Positions 21,919 through 34,516 of a stretch of 64,000 nucleotides of DNA are shown here, piece by piece; the stretch's first letter is position 1; every line of letters starts with the position of its first letter. The translations under genes and the position numbers were made by a program. Source of the DNA: Avena insularis (Eukaryota > Streptophyta > Magnoliopsida > Poales > Poaceae); NCBI GenBank assembly GCA_023614405.1, contig CM042684.1:203552941-203616940 (forward strand). Direction: 5' to 3'. Under the pieces are notes generated by a model. The model was not told where the DNA came from and ran no database searches. It was given only the letters and a program-made list of their open reading frames with translations.

Positions 21919-22856
21919 TGAGTGAGAGCCACAAGCCAAACTCGAGTGGAAAAACTAAGAGTGTTCTTCTTGCCACCAAAAGTGAGATGAGAGATGTTCG
22001 GAACAACCCATCCATCTTGCACTATGTCCTCCTTTGCAAGGGACTAGCGAAAGGAACTAACGAATTAACCAATGTTCTTCCATCTTTGATGAGTGTTTTG
22101 CAGGAATTCAAGGATGTGTTTCCCGAAGAGCTTCCACATGGACTACCTCCTCTTCGCGGCATCGAACATCGCATTAACCTCATCCCTGGTGCACCACTTC
22201 CCAACCGCACCGCCTACCGCACGAACCCGGAGGAGACGAAGGAGATCGAACGTCAAATCAACCAACTCGTCTCCAAAGGTTTGATCCAAGTTAGCACTAG
22301 TCCAAGTGCCGTACCCATGATTCTTGTTCTAAAGACGGATGATACGTTATGGTTATGCATGGACTGTCGTCCAATCAATGCTATCACCGTGCGTTATCGA
22401 CATCCCATACCACGTCTCGATGACATGGTTGATGAGTTGTGTGGAGCCATTATTTTTTCGAAAATTGATCTTCGTAGTGGTTACCATCAAATACGCATGG
22501 TTGAAGGTGATGAGTGGAAAACCGCCTTCAAGACCAAACTTGGTCTCTATGAATGGTTGGTTATGCCCTTTGGTTTATCTAATTCCCCATCCACCTTCAT
22601 GCGCCTCATGAATCATATTTTGCATTCTCTCATTGGAAAAAGTGTTGTTGTCTATTTCGATGATATTTTTGTTTATATCAAATCACTTGAGGACCATATA
22701 ACACATGTGAAGGAAGTTTTGCAAATCCTTCGACATGAACATCTTTATGCTAATCTTCCCAAGTGCACTTTTGCTAAAGACAAGTTGATTTTTCTTGGAT
22801 TTGTTGTTTCTTCGAAGGGAATTGAAGTTGATGTTTCCAAGGTAAAGGACATATGA
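21919..22856 (+). pseudogene. Reverse transcriptase of element E/D
   Basis: Frame of 312 codons. It has [67 protein letters not shown] and catalytic VVYFDDIFVYI (about 22650-22680). It ends at TGA 22854-22856 after VKDI where Arg is expected (CGA-to-TGA type). The thumb and RNase H continue in frame from 22857 ([20 protein letters not shown]). Confidence 0.9.
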
Positions 22857-24705
22857 GATTGGCCCATCCCAACAAATGTGAGTGAACTCCGAAGTTTTCA
22901 TGGGTTGGCCGGTTTCTATCGTCACTTTGTGAAAGACTTTTCAACCATTGCTTGTCCCCTTAATGAATTGACCAAAAAGAATGTCACCTTCGTGTGGGGC
23001 AAAGCACAACAAAAAGCTTTTGATGAACTTAAAAAGAGGCTCACCGAAGCACCTCTTCTTGCGTTACTGGATTTCTTTTGAGATAGAGTGTGATGCTAGT
23101 GGTATTGGCATTGGAGGAGTCCTTATGCAAAACGGACATCCTATAGCCTACCATAGCGAGAAACTTGATGGTGCTCGCCTCAACTATCCGAGAGCTTTTT
23201 GCCTTAGTTCGTGTCCTTCAAGTTTGGCAACACTACCTTTGGCCCAAGGAATTTATCATACATTCCGACCGCGAGTCGTTGAAATATCTCAAAGGCCAAG
23301 CCAACTTGACCAAGAGACACGCTAAGTGGGTTGAGTTCATGGAGTCTTTTCCGTACATTGTCAAATATAAGAAGGGCAAAGATAATGTAGTTGTGGACAC
23401 ATTATCTCGCAAACATACAAGCCTTCTTACGAGACTTGAAATCAATGTGTTGGGTCTTGAGGAAATAAAATCTTTGTATGCTTCCGATCCGTTCTTTGAA
23501 CCAATTTTCTCAAAGTGCTCCAATGACAAAGGAGTTGATGATTTCTATTTGCATGAGGGCTTTCTATTTAAACAAAACAAGCTATGCATTCCGAAGTCGT
23601 CGCTTCAACTTTTGCTTCTCCAAGAATCTCATGGTGGAGGCCTCATGGGTCACTTTGGCCGTAACAAGACATTGGACATGCTCTCCACTCACTACTTTTG
23701 GCCCAAGATGAAGCGCGGTGTGGAGCGCTATGTTCAACGATGCACGACCTGTGTTCAAGCTAAGTCGCAAGATAATCCTTATGGTCTTTATATGCCATTG
23801 CCTATTCCTCATACACCTTGGTCCGACATTAGCATGGATTTCGTGTTAGGATTACCTAGATCTAAGCATGATCATGATTCTATATTTGTTGTTGTGGATC
23901 GCTTTTCCAAAATGGCACACTTCATACCATGCCATAAGACCGACGATGCTTCACATGTTGCAAACCTGTTTTTCAGGGAAATCGTCCTTCTTCATTGTGT
24001 GCCAAGGACAATCGTCTCTGACCATGACGTCAAATTCATGAGATACTTATGGAAGACCCACATGGCCAAGCTCGGCATCAAGCTCCTCTTTTCATCCGCA
24101 TCGCATCCTCAAACTGATGGCCAAACCGAAGCCTCGGAACTCTCCTTCGTGTGTTGATCAAGAAAAACCTGAAGGATTGGGAGGAATGCATTCCACACGC
24201 CGAGTTCGCCTACAATCGAGCCAAGCACTCAACAACCAAGATGAGTCCATTCATGATCGTCTATGGTTTCGAGCCCCTCACCGCACTCGACATCCTACCA
24301 CTACCGCTCCATGAGCGAACGAACATGGACGTCGAGAAACGCGCACAAGCTATGAAGAAGCTTCATGAAGAAACAAGAGCTACTATCAAACAACAAGTCC
24401 TTAGACAAGCTTCAAGATTAAACAAGGACAAGAAGGAGATGATCTTTGAAGAAGGTGACCTTGTGTGGATACACCTAAGCAAAGACCGCTTCCCCAAGGA
24501 ACGTGACTCCAAGCTCAATCCAAGAGGAGGTGGTCCCTTCAAGGTCCTCAAGAGAATCAACAACAACGCCTACATCATCGAAATACCAACCTCCAAGTAC
24601 CTTGCAAGCAATACATTCAATGTCAAGGACCTCTCACCCTACCATGGAGATGTTCAAGATGATAACCATGAAGAGTCGAGGACGACTCTTTCCCAAGGGG
24701 GGGAG
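22857..24705 (+). pseudogene. RNase H and integrase of element E/D
   Basis: RNase H: a frameshift near 23075, then [14 protein letters not shown] (about 23080), a second shift near 23190, [18 protein letters not shown] and the IIHSD block. Integrase: HHCC finger ([12 protein letters not shown], then CTTCVQAKS, about 23620-23765), DDE core ([23 protein letters not shown], about 23830-24130). A deletion of about 12-14 bp just after the catalytic Glu shifts frame; the C-terminus resumes at about 24150 and ends with EESRTTLSQGG at the purine tract. At least three frameshifts and one stop: inactive. Confidence 0.88.
24695..24705 (+). promoter_or_regulatory. Polypurine tract of E/D, split by copia
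   Basis: aagggggggag, which should sit directly before the 3' LTR (TGATACGG at 33054). The copia element integrated within it, duplicating gggag (24701-24705 and 33048-33052). Confidence 0.85.
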
Positions 24706-26367
24706 TGTTGGAGATATGCCCAAGAGGCAATAATAAAGTGGTTATTATTATATCTTTATGTTTATGATAAATGTTCACATCCCATGCTATAATTGTATTA
24801 ACCGGAAACATTAATACTTTTGTGTTTTGTAAACATAAAAGAGTCCCTAGTAAGCCTCTTAAACTAGCTTGTTGATTAATGGATGATCATGGTTTCCTGA
24901 TCATGGACATTGGATGTCGTTAATAACAAGATCATATCATTAGGAGAATGATGTGATGGACACACACCCATAGTAAGCATAGCATAAGATCAAGTCATTA
25001 AGTTCGTTTTGCTACAAGCTTTTCAAATACATAGTAACCTAATCCTTCGACCATGAGGTTATGTTAACCACCATTACCGGATGGATACTTTGATGACATC
25101 AAACACCGCTTCGTAACTGGGTGGTTATAAAGGTGTCATTGGGTATTCTGAAAGTATGTGTTGAAGCGCATGGACCAAGATTGGGATTTGTCCATCCATA
25201 TGACGGATAGATATGTTCTAGGCCCTCTTGGTGGAATGTCATCTAGTTAGCTTGCAAGCATGTGACTAGGTCACAAGGGATGACATATCATGGAACGAGT
25301 AAAGAGTACTTATCAGTAACGAGGTAGAACAAGGTATGGAGATAAGTATAGTATCGCGTGACAAAGGGAATTGGTTTCATATGTTAAATGGTTCTATCGA
25401 TCACGAAGTCATCATTGAGTATGTGGGAGCTGTTATGGATCTCCAGATCCCGCTAATGGTTATTGATCGGAGATGTGTCTCCATCATGTCTACATGTTCA
25501 CGAACAACAGGGTGACACACTTAAGGTTCGAAGTTGTTTTAAGTAGATATGGAATGTGCGTTGGAGACCGAATGTTGTTCGTAGTCTCGGATTGGATCCG
25601 GGACATCACGAGGAGATGCGGAATTGTCCGGGGAATAAGATTCATATATTAGGGATCATTTTCTAAGTTAGGAAATGTTCCGGAGTATTTGTATGGGGAT
25701 TCTAGAAGGTTTCGGAATGTTCCGGAAGGTTCTAGAAGATTTCTTGGAGTTTACTTGAAAACCAAGAAAGGATCAAGGAATCCTTGTGGGGTAAGACAAG
25801 GATTTGTGGGGGAGTAGGACTCTCCTCCACCTCCTTGATCCGCCGGCCAAGGGAGAGGGGAGTCCTACAAGGACTCCACCTCCCCATGGCGCCTCCCTCC
25901 TTTAAATAGAGGGGTGGAGGCACAAACCCCCTTGCCCTTTGTATTCTCTAGATCTCAAGTTGCCTCTCTCCTCCTCCTCTCGCCTGCTTAGGCGAAGCCT
26001 GCAGAATTCTCTACTCCACCACCACCACCACACCGTCAGCTTTGGGATTCCGTGGAGAGATATACTACCTCCACGCCGCTGAACAGGAGGGAGAGGAAGG
26101 TCTACCGACCAAGACGCAGACCGATGTGCAAGAGCGCTGTAACGCTGGCCGGAAGGATCGTCTACTCGATCTTGAGATCAGCAAGTGATCGACTATATCA
26201 ACCACGAGATCCGATCTCGTAACGCTTTCGGGTCTACAAGGGTTAGTACAGATCTATCTCGTTGCACATGTCTAATAGATTAGATCTTGGCTTTTATCTA
26301 GATTAGATCTGGGTTTTGTTCGTTCTTGCGGTAGAATTTTTTTGTTTTCCATGCGACGAACCCATCA
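24706..26367 (+). mobile_element. 5' LTR of the copia element
   Basis: 1662 bp. TATA-like tttaaataga at 25911-25920. It lacks about 21 bp that the 3' LTR has near 31997-32017, and has further small differences in the 26000-26130 region. The primer site follows directly. Confidence 0.92.
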
Positions 26368-26368
26368 G

Positions 26369-26381
26369 TGGTATCAGAGCC
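26369..26381 (+). promoter_or_regulatory. Primer binding site of the copia element
   Basis: tggtatcagagcc one base after the LTR end; the standard initiator tRNA-Met site of plant copia elements. Confidence 0.9.
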
Positions 26382-29300
26382 GTGTCTATGCGTAGATCCA
26401 TTGCACGAGTAGAACACAATGGTTTTGTGGGCGTTGGTGCTCGTGCCGTCTTTTGCTTTGTGTACTTTGCATCTTGCGGTATGGTGGGATGAAGCGGCTT
26501 GGGCTAACCTTACATGTCATCACACATGAGACTTGCTCCACAGTTGACGTGCAACTCGTATTGCACAAGTGGCTTTGTAGGTGTCTGTCTCTCCCATCAT
26601 AGTATAAATCCAATCTACACTTTGCACTTGATAGCACTTGTATCAACGTTGTGGTTCAGTTTCGTAGGTAAGATCCGTTCTTATTCAAAAGCTCCAAACC
26701 ACGTAAAACATGCAAAGAAAATTAGAGGCGTCTAACTTGTTTTTGCAGGGGTTTTGTGATGTGATATGGCCATCATGTGATTGTGATTATATTTGATGTA
26801 TGCAATGATCCTTGTTGTAATATGGCAACCGGCAGGATCCTAATGGTTGTCTATAATTCTGTTAAGACCTGCGTGTCTATTCATCTTGTAATAGCTTTAT
26901 TCCAAGTAGTTGTAATAGTTGCTAGTGATGATGGACAACCATGAAGCCGCGCCACTGACCTTGACGCAATGCTGGTGATGATGGAGATCATGTCCGTGCT
27001 TTGGAGATGGAGATCAAAGGCATAAGAAGAAAGGGCCATATCATATCACACTAATTATGAATTGCCTGTGATGTTAATCCTTTATGCATCTTGTATTGCT
27101 TAGATCGCGATGGTAGCATTATAATATGATCCCTCTTACTAAATATCAAGTAATAAAGTGTTCGTCCTTAGTAGGCACCGTTGCTAAGACTCGTTGTTTC
27201 GAAGCATCTCGTGATGATCGGGTGTGATAGATTCTACGTGTGCATACGACGGGTGCAAGCCAGATTTGCACATGTGGATACTAAGGTTAACCTTGACGAG
27301 CCTAGCATGTACAGACATGGTCTCGGAACACGGAATACCGAAAGGTAAAGCATGAGTCATATGGATGATATGATGAACATGTTGATTGTTCGCCTTTAAA
27401 GCTACATCATCTCACGTGATGATCGGACTTGGTGTAGTGGATTTGGTTTGTGTAATCACTAAAACAACTCAAGGGATGTTGTTTTGAGTGGGAGTTCATT
27501 TGTAATTTGGATTAGTCAAACTCAATTTATCATAAACACAATCAAAGTGAATTTGCATAGTTTGTTGTAGTCATTGGCATCCGTTCACCACCTTACGCTT
27601 AGTTATAGTTGAGATAGTGGAACTATAGAAATTCTGGATATTTGCTTTACGAACTGGTATCGTATTGTTTTGAGTGTCAATCTAAAGTTTAAAAGTCATG
27701 TTGCAAACCTTCAGCAAACTCACATTTACTGTGAAGTTTAATAAACAGTATTAAATCAAGAGTAACAATTCCAGTGTTAGTATCTAATGTATCATGTTTG
27801 CCTCCATGATTCTTGATACTCAAAAGATTGTTTTTAATATCAAGTTTATCTAAGAGCTGAAAGCAATGTTTCAGAAACCATCATATGTGAAAGGTATTGC
27901 AATATCTAAAACAATGTGTTGGTTACAACATGATAGAGTATATGTCCTCATATTTGATGTGAATTTGTGAAGGTTGGAGACGCTAGTCGTCCTAATCCTC
28001 CAAAATGTTTTGGAAAAGAAACATTATACTCGCAATTCACCTTTATAAGCTATAGCAGCTTGATCATGAAAGTTGTCATGATAAGGATGAATAGAAGATG
28101 TAAGTAAAATGTTTACTACACTAAAAGATTACTAAAGAATGGAATTTCGAAAGAATGCCAAACATTTGATGAAGGTGATCCACTTCAAAGTGCAAGTTCA
28201 AAGGTATTAGTATTTGACTATACATACTTTGTACTATGTGTCATGTGAATGACACCACTATTGATGTTGATAGATTCTTTTAAAAGAAAAGGAATTGTTG
28301 AAAGAGAATCTATAAAATATTTGGCAGAAAAGAAAAGATTAGAGATATCCAACTTAGGTATATAGAAGATACATGTTATGGCTGTATTCCTTGGTTGTTA
28401 AACAATGTGGTTCTGCGATATTGGATACCGAATTGGTTGGTATGAAGTGTCATACAGGACAACACAATTCATGAACTGCAATGGCCTAAGTAACTAGCAA
28501 GAGAATATGTGATGATGTTCATCGAAAACAAACAAAGGGTTGTTGTGTTGCTCGTTAACATCAAAGCTTACCTTCAAGATTTGTTTCAATAATTGTTATT
28601 TTGATCAGGTATTATGACGACAAAAGGTTGTTCAAATAATTACCATATTCCATAATAGATGGATGATATACAAGTCTGGTTGGAGAAATAACGACCATAA
28701 AACTAATGCTAAAATGTCGCAAGACAAATGATTGAAAGATCACTTGCGAAGTGACATCACTGTTTAAATTATATTAGGGATACATGAAGAAACTCCATGT
28801 TGATGGATTGTTGGAGTCTTTGATTTTGATCAAATGACGCTTGTGATACTTTCCTGGAGATAATTAAAACTCCATTCGTAGGCCAAAAGAGGAACGGACG
28901 ACTAACTGATTGGAATTTGTACATATTGATGTATATAGTCCATTATGTGTAGTCGTGGGCGATGGATTTCAACTTCATATGCTTTCTGCAAAGATTTGAG
29001 TGAGTATATGAATATACTTACTCAATAAGGAAGAAGTATGAAACATTTGAAAATGTTCAAAGACTTTCAAGATGAAGTGGAAAATCATTGTAACAAGAAA
29101 ATAAAAAATTTATGATTGGATCATAAATAAAGATGTTTGAGTTACAAGTTTAGCAAAACACCTAAGATTTGAGGAATCGTTCCATGGATTTGCATTTCCC
29201 AAAACACCATAGGAGTATGGAGTGCTCGAGATATGTAATGAAACCTTGTTTGACATTATAAGATCAAAGGTGTCATTTATAAAACTGCCATTATATTTTA

Positions 29301-31347
29301 AAGATTAAAGCTTTAGTGACTACCGCTTTTACACTGAAAAGAGCTCCATCGTGATCCGTTGAAATGACACCATATAAGTCATGGTTTGGGATAAAACCCA
29401 GGTTGTGCTTTCTTAAATTTTTGGTATGCTAGGCATAAGTAAAATGTTTACAACCAAAGTCGGATGAGCATGTCTTTGTAGGTTATTTCGAATAACCATC
29501 GGGTATTCCTCCATAACACCGAAGACAAAAGTGTTTGTCACTTAGAATGTCGAGTTTCTTGAGAAGGAATGTTTGGTGAAAAGTTAAGTGGGAGGACAAT
29601 AGAACTTTGACAAGGTTGTTAAACCTTGGCCAATATGTGCTGAGTTGCGCAGCGTCGGTAAGTGTCCCGGAGGCAGCAACAATGCTCATGGCTCACGTGC
29701 CTCGAAGGATGTGGTCACGGGGATCTAAGTTCATATTGAACCAAGTAGGTCGGGTAAGTAATCAAATGCCAAGATTTGAGAGTTAAATCATTGTTGTTTG
29801 ACAATGATGAACCGACTACATGCAAATAATCAATGATGGGCCCTGACTTCGTTAAGTGGCTTGAAGCCATAAAATCCGTGATAATTCCATACACGATAAA
29901 TCAAGCTTTGAATTTGAAAGACCCTTTGGAAAGGTGCAAGACCTTACAGTCGTATATGGATCTATAAAGAAATAGACATGGATGTTTCACATCTATGAAA
30001 GAGTCGACATATCGGAAAGAGTTTACGACAATGTTCAAGGAATTGACTATGATAAGATTTGATCTTTCATAGCGATATTTAGTCTGGACGGATTAATGTA
30101 GCAACCACTACATATATTATGGTATATGGTAGTTGAACAAACAAAACAAGTTCTTCTAATAGAATGGTTACCTAGGATGTGTCCATGACACGATCCAAAG
30201 GGTTTTGTTTATTCAAAGGATGCTAAAAGAGTATGCAAAACTTCAATGGTTGAAGTGAGCATCGCGGAGTTGGAATCTTCACCGTGATGAAACCGTTAAA
30301 AGGTTTAATTTCATCAGAGACGATGAAGATGTTTGCATTTTGCAAGAAATTAAGTGGAGCTTAAGACATATTTCTAATACATTATGTGAAAAACATATTG
30401 TTGATTAGAAATGATGTATCTTTTATTGACACAGGTTAAGAATTTCATTTCGATGAAAGACTTAGGCATAACCCAAGAATTAGGCATCAATGTCTATATG
30501 GATAGATTGAGGCGCTAATTGCCAAATGTACATAGATAAGATGTTGAATGAGTTCAATATGGAAACAACAAGAAAGGTTCTTGACGCACGGAAAGGACTG
30601 AATCAAGATTCAAGTGTGTTGACACGAGATTCAAGTGTTTTGACACTTGGTGAAATCACAAGAATATTTTGATCAATCATTTTTGAGATGTACACATCCA
30701 GATATGTCCTATGCTCTAAATGTTATGAGCATATACCATAATGACTCATAAGATGATCATTGGACAATAGTAGGGATATTCCTATGATCTTTGGAAGAAC
30801 TAAGAATATATTATTTATATAGTGGTGACAAATAGTTCATTGTATATTGTTGCATTGATACTAGTTTTGTCACAAATTAAGTTTATCTCAATTTAAACTA
30901 TGGGTGGCACAATGTAATGGAAAGGAAGTTCCATAACGGATTTGGTTGAGTACCAAAGTTAAAACATTATGACAGATACTACAACAAAAGGCTAAGTATA
31001 TGACTACTATTGTAGCAGCAAATGAGGGCATTTGCGTCAAGTAGTTTGTTATCAAACTAGGTGTGTTTCATATCGGGATAATACTATGAAGATACATTGT
31101 ATGACAATTGTATCAACATGATTTAATCCCAAGGAACTAAAGGTCTCACCAAAGGACCAAATTTATACAATGCCATCTCATTGGAGAATGAGTAATGCGT
31201 AGAGACGCAAGGACATGCAAATACACACGGACCTGGAAGTGTCAGATCTGAAGATTATGTTTACCACTAGAAATAGTGTCTATACAACACCAGAAAGCCA
31301 TAGGTGTTGAGTGCACAAGTTTTTAACTAGATTATTGACTCTAGTGC
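26382..31347 (+). pseudogene. Degenerate internal region of the copia element
   Basis: About 5 kb without an ORF over 90 codons. Leader sequence similar to BARE/Angela leaders is recognisable around 27190-27420. Around 28900-29100 there are scraps of the integrase core. Around 29460-29580 there is a post-integrase block (KSDEHVFVGYFE). Around 30290-30560 there are RT scraps, including a KDLGIT-like block and a YIDKML-like block. Stops and shifts occur every few codons, so this copy, or its source, was already non-coding. Confidence 0.65.
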
Positions 31348-31358
31348 AAGTGGGAGAC
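31348..31358 (+). promoter_or_regulatory. Polypurine tract of the copia element
   Basis: aagtgggagac immediately before the 3' LTR, the usual copia arrangement. Confidence 0.85.
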
Positions 31359-33047
31359 TGTTGGAGATATGCCCAAGAGGCAATAATAAAGTCGTTATTA
31401 TTATATCTTTATGTTCATGATAAATGTTCACATCCCATGCTATAATTGTATTAACCGGAAACATTAATATTTGTGTGTTTTGTAAACATAAAAGAGTCCC
31501 TAGTAAGCCTCTTAAACTAGCTTGTTGATTAATGGATGAGCATGGTTTCCTGATCATGGACATTGGATGTCGTTAATAACAAGATCATATCATTAGGAGA
31601 ATGATGTGATGGACACACACCCATAGTAACCATAGCATAAGATCAAGTCATTAAGTTCGTTTTGCTACAAGCTTTTCAAATACATAGTAACCTAATCCTT
31701 CGACCATGAGGTTATGTTAATCACCATTACCGGATGAATACTTTAACGACATCAAACACCGCTTCGTAACTGGGTGGTTATAAAGGTGTCATTGGGTATT
31801 CTGAAAGTATGTGTTGCAGCGCATGGACCAAGATTGGGATTTGTCCATCCATATGATGGATAGATATGCTCTGGGCCCTCTCGGTGGAATGTCATCTAGT
31901 TAGCTTGCAAGCATGTGACTAGGTCACAAGGGATGACATATCATGGAACGAGTAAAGAGTACTTATCAGTAACGAGGTAGAACAAGGTATGGAGATACCG
32001 ACGATCAAACCTCGGATAAGTATAGTATCGCGTGACAAAGGGAATTGGTTTCGTATGTTAAATGGTTCTATCGATCACGAAGTCATCGTTGAGTATGTGG
32101 GAGCTGTTATGGATCTCCAGATCCCGCTAATGGTTATTGATCGGAGATGTGTCTCCATCATGTCTACATGTTCACGAACCGTAGGGTGACACACTTAAGG
32201 TTCGAAGTTGTTTTAAGTAGATATGGAATGTGCGTTGGAGACCGAATGTTGTTTGGAATCTCGGATTGGATCCGGGACATCACAAGGAGATCCGGAATTG
32301 TCTGGGAATAAGATTCATATATTGGGGATCATTTTATAAGTTAGGAAATGTTCCGGAGTATTTGTATGGGGATTCTAGAAGGTTTCGGAATGTTCCTGAA
32401 GGTTCTAGAAGATTTCTTGGAGTTTACTTGAAAACCAAGAAAGGATCAAGGAATCCTTGTGGGGTAAGACAAGGATTCGTGGGGGAGTAGGACTCTCCCC
32501 CACCTCCTTGATCCGCCGGCCAAGGGAGAGGGGAGTCCTACAAGGACTCCACCTCCCCATGGCGCCTCCCTCCTTTAAATAGAGGGGTGGAGGCACAAAC
32601 CCCCTTGCCCTTTCTATTCTCTAGATCTCAAGTTGCCTCTCTCCTCCTCCTTCCCTCTGCTCTGGCTTAGGTGAAGCCCTGCAGAATTCTCTACTCCACC
32701 ACCACCACCACACCGTCGTGCTGCTGGGATTCCGTGGAGAGATCTACTACCTCACGTCATTTGGAACAGGAGAGGAAGGTCTTCGACTCAGACGTGACCG
32801 ATCATGGAAGCGCTGCCGGAACGCGGCGCCGGAAGGATCATCTACTCGATCTTGAGATCAGCAAGTGATCGACTACATCAACCACGAGATCCGATCTCGT
32901 AACGCTTTCGGGTCTACAAGGGTTAGTACAGATCTATCTCGTTGCACATGTCTAATAGATTAGATCTTGGCTTTTATCTAGATTAGATCTGGGTTTTGTT
33001 CGTTCTTGTGGTAGAATTTTTTTGTTTTCCATGCTACGAACCCATCA
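31359..33047 (+). mobile_element. 3' LTR of the copia element
   Basis: 1689 bp, highly similar to the 5' LTR; TATA-like tttaaataga at 32574-32583. Followed by TSD gggag. Confidence 0.92.
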
Positions 33048-33053
33048 GGGAGC

Positions 33054-34094
33054 TGATACGGCCCGTCCTACGGATGCTCAAACATCTACACCAACAAGTC
33101 CCCCAAGTGGACCCATGACTCGTGCCCGGGCCAAACTCCTACAAGCTAAGGTGAACTCACTCCTCTCCTCGTGCCAATTTGATACCTCCTTGGATGGCAT
33201 GCTACTTCATGCAACTACCCTATGCATCATCAGGTACGAAGCTTCGACACGTCACCAAGCACCCAAGGATGGAGAACAAGGAGCAGAGCATGAAGGAGGA
33301 GCCGTTGGAGCTGCTCAGACTGGAGTCTCCGGTCTGCGCACACGAGAGTCTCTGGTCCACCAAAGTCTCCGGCCTGAAGACACCGGAGTCTACGGCCCCA
33401 CCTCCGGTCTTCCTCCAGAACCGAGCCCTGGGACAATCTGAAGGCCCCTCCGGAGGCCGGTCCGGAGACCGACCAGAATCTCCGGTCCATACCGGAGTCT
33501 CCGGTCCACCACACCAGAGTCTCTGGAACGACCGTCGCCAGGCATGTAAAAGGCCTTTGGGCCTTCGGCCCATGTACCCCTTATTCCGTCCAGAACTTGT
33601 CTTTTATTCCTAAAGTACCCCTGTTTAAGTGGCTGGCCTATATATAGTCCCCCACCTCCATTGTAAACCCTAGGCATGATATTGGAATTAGTGGAAACCC
33701 CTTTGTGGATCTATCTAATTCTTGCCTCATGCTCCTTGACCAAGGAACACCAATATCCCCAAACCTCGTTGGAGTTTGCATCGTGCCTCCATGTTGTACA
33801 AGGCCTTGGCATCGGTGTCCCTTTGCCAAGACGTCAAGATCTCACCGAGTCTCCCGTCTCGCCATGCCGGTTCGAGAGAGAGTCCTCCGCCCGACGCCGA
33901 TCCTAGGGATTGCGCCGGACCGGTCACCGCCAGCATGAGCTATTGGTGTGTATCGTGGTTTTGTCTATGTGTGTTCATTGTTTCTTCGTGCGTGAGTTCG
34001 TCGTGTTCATCCTCCCCTCCTCTCCTCGCACTCCATCCTCAATTTGCAAGGGAATCGTGAAAGATCGGGCCACCCTAGAGGTTTACCCTCAACA
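33054..34094 (+). mobile_element. 3' LTR of element E/D
   Basis: 1041 bp, the same length as the 5' LTR. It has the pol tail (open to 33441, GPMTRARAKLLQAKVNSLL), about seven CCGGAGTCTCCGG-type palindromes at 33320-33535, TATA at 33638-33647, and end ...CTCAACA followed by TSD ggctc (34095-34099). Confidence 0.92.
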
Positions 34095-34099
34095 GGCTC

Positions 34100-34516
34100 G
34101 GCCAAGACAGGCACATAGGCCACACGCGAGGGGAACCTAGCTAGGTGCAGCCCGAACTCTCATGGTCCTCCTCCCGGCACATGCCTCCCTCTCCTTCCCT
34201 GGCGCCAACATCCTGTCGCGGCAGGGAATCGGCCAAAATCCTGCCGCGGTAGAGAATCTTCTGTTGCGGCCTTGATGCTTCTTCCTCAGCTCCTTGGCCT
34301 TCCTCATACCTTATCAAACATAGATGCAAAGATTTAGGTAGCATAAACTTCTCATCAAACAATATTCCAGAACCAATTAAGAAGGAGTTCACCTGTTGCT
34401 TTAACAACTTGGCTATAGCCCTTGTAATAGGTCCAATTCTGATTTCATTAGTGTCTTGAATCTTTGCATCATTATCTTCAGTGAATAATGGAATAATGGT
34501 AGAGATGTCCTCATCA
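34100..34516 (-). mobile_element. 5' LTR of element B, proximal part
   Basis: Begins on the minus strand TGATGAGGACATC at 34516. It encodes the pol tail (LLKQQVNSFLIGSG..., frame 34407-34141) and three CTGCCGCGGCAG-type palindromes at 34210-34270. Together with 11599-12036 it makes an LTR of about 855 bp. Confidence 0.88.

Larger units (their letters stand above)
24706..33047 (+). mobile_element. Copia element, BARE/Angela-like, LTR pair and TSD
   Basis: Complete element of 8342 bp with TSD gggag. LTRs start TGTTGGAGATATGCCC and end CCCATCA. The LTR opening and parts of the internal leader resemble the BARE1/Angela/WIS group known from Triticeae. The internal region has no long ORF. Two or three copia pol relics can be recognised only as scattered peptides. 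Confidence 0.9.
12037..34094 (+). mobile_element. Gypsy element E/D with LTR pair and TSD
   Basis: A complete plus-strand LTR element. 5' LTR 12037-13077, 3' LTR 33054-34094, both 1041 bp, starting TGATgcGG/TGATacGG and ending TTAACA/TCAACA. TSD ggctc at 12032-12036 and 34095-34099. Removing it restores B's LTR. Internally it is split by F (15059-20707) and by a copia element (24706-33047). Domain order gag-PR-RT-RH-IN marks it as Ty3/gypsy. The LTR-overlapping pol tail suggests a CRM-like chromovirus. Confidence 0.92.
4786..34516 (-). mobile_element. Gypsy element B (nested host), 3' end lost
   Basis: On the minus strand this element reads 5' LTR (34516-34100 plus 12036-11599), primer site, leader, gag, protease, RT, RNase H, integrase. 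Integrase breaks off at about 4786, so the 3' LTR is missing. It carries two later insertions: element E/D in the 5' LTR and a solo LTR inside integrase. Its upstream flank (34517 on) is CACTA transposase coding sequence, so B inserted into a CACTA element. The LTR starts TGATGAGGACATC and contains the pol tail, which fits the CRM-type chromovirus lineage (inference). Confidence 0.8.

Noticed and set aside
26514..26735. 73-codon frame after the copia primer site
   Set aside because: Lies in the untranslated leader and has no gag similarity.
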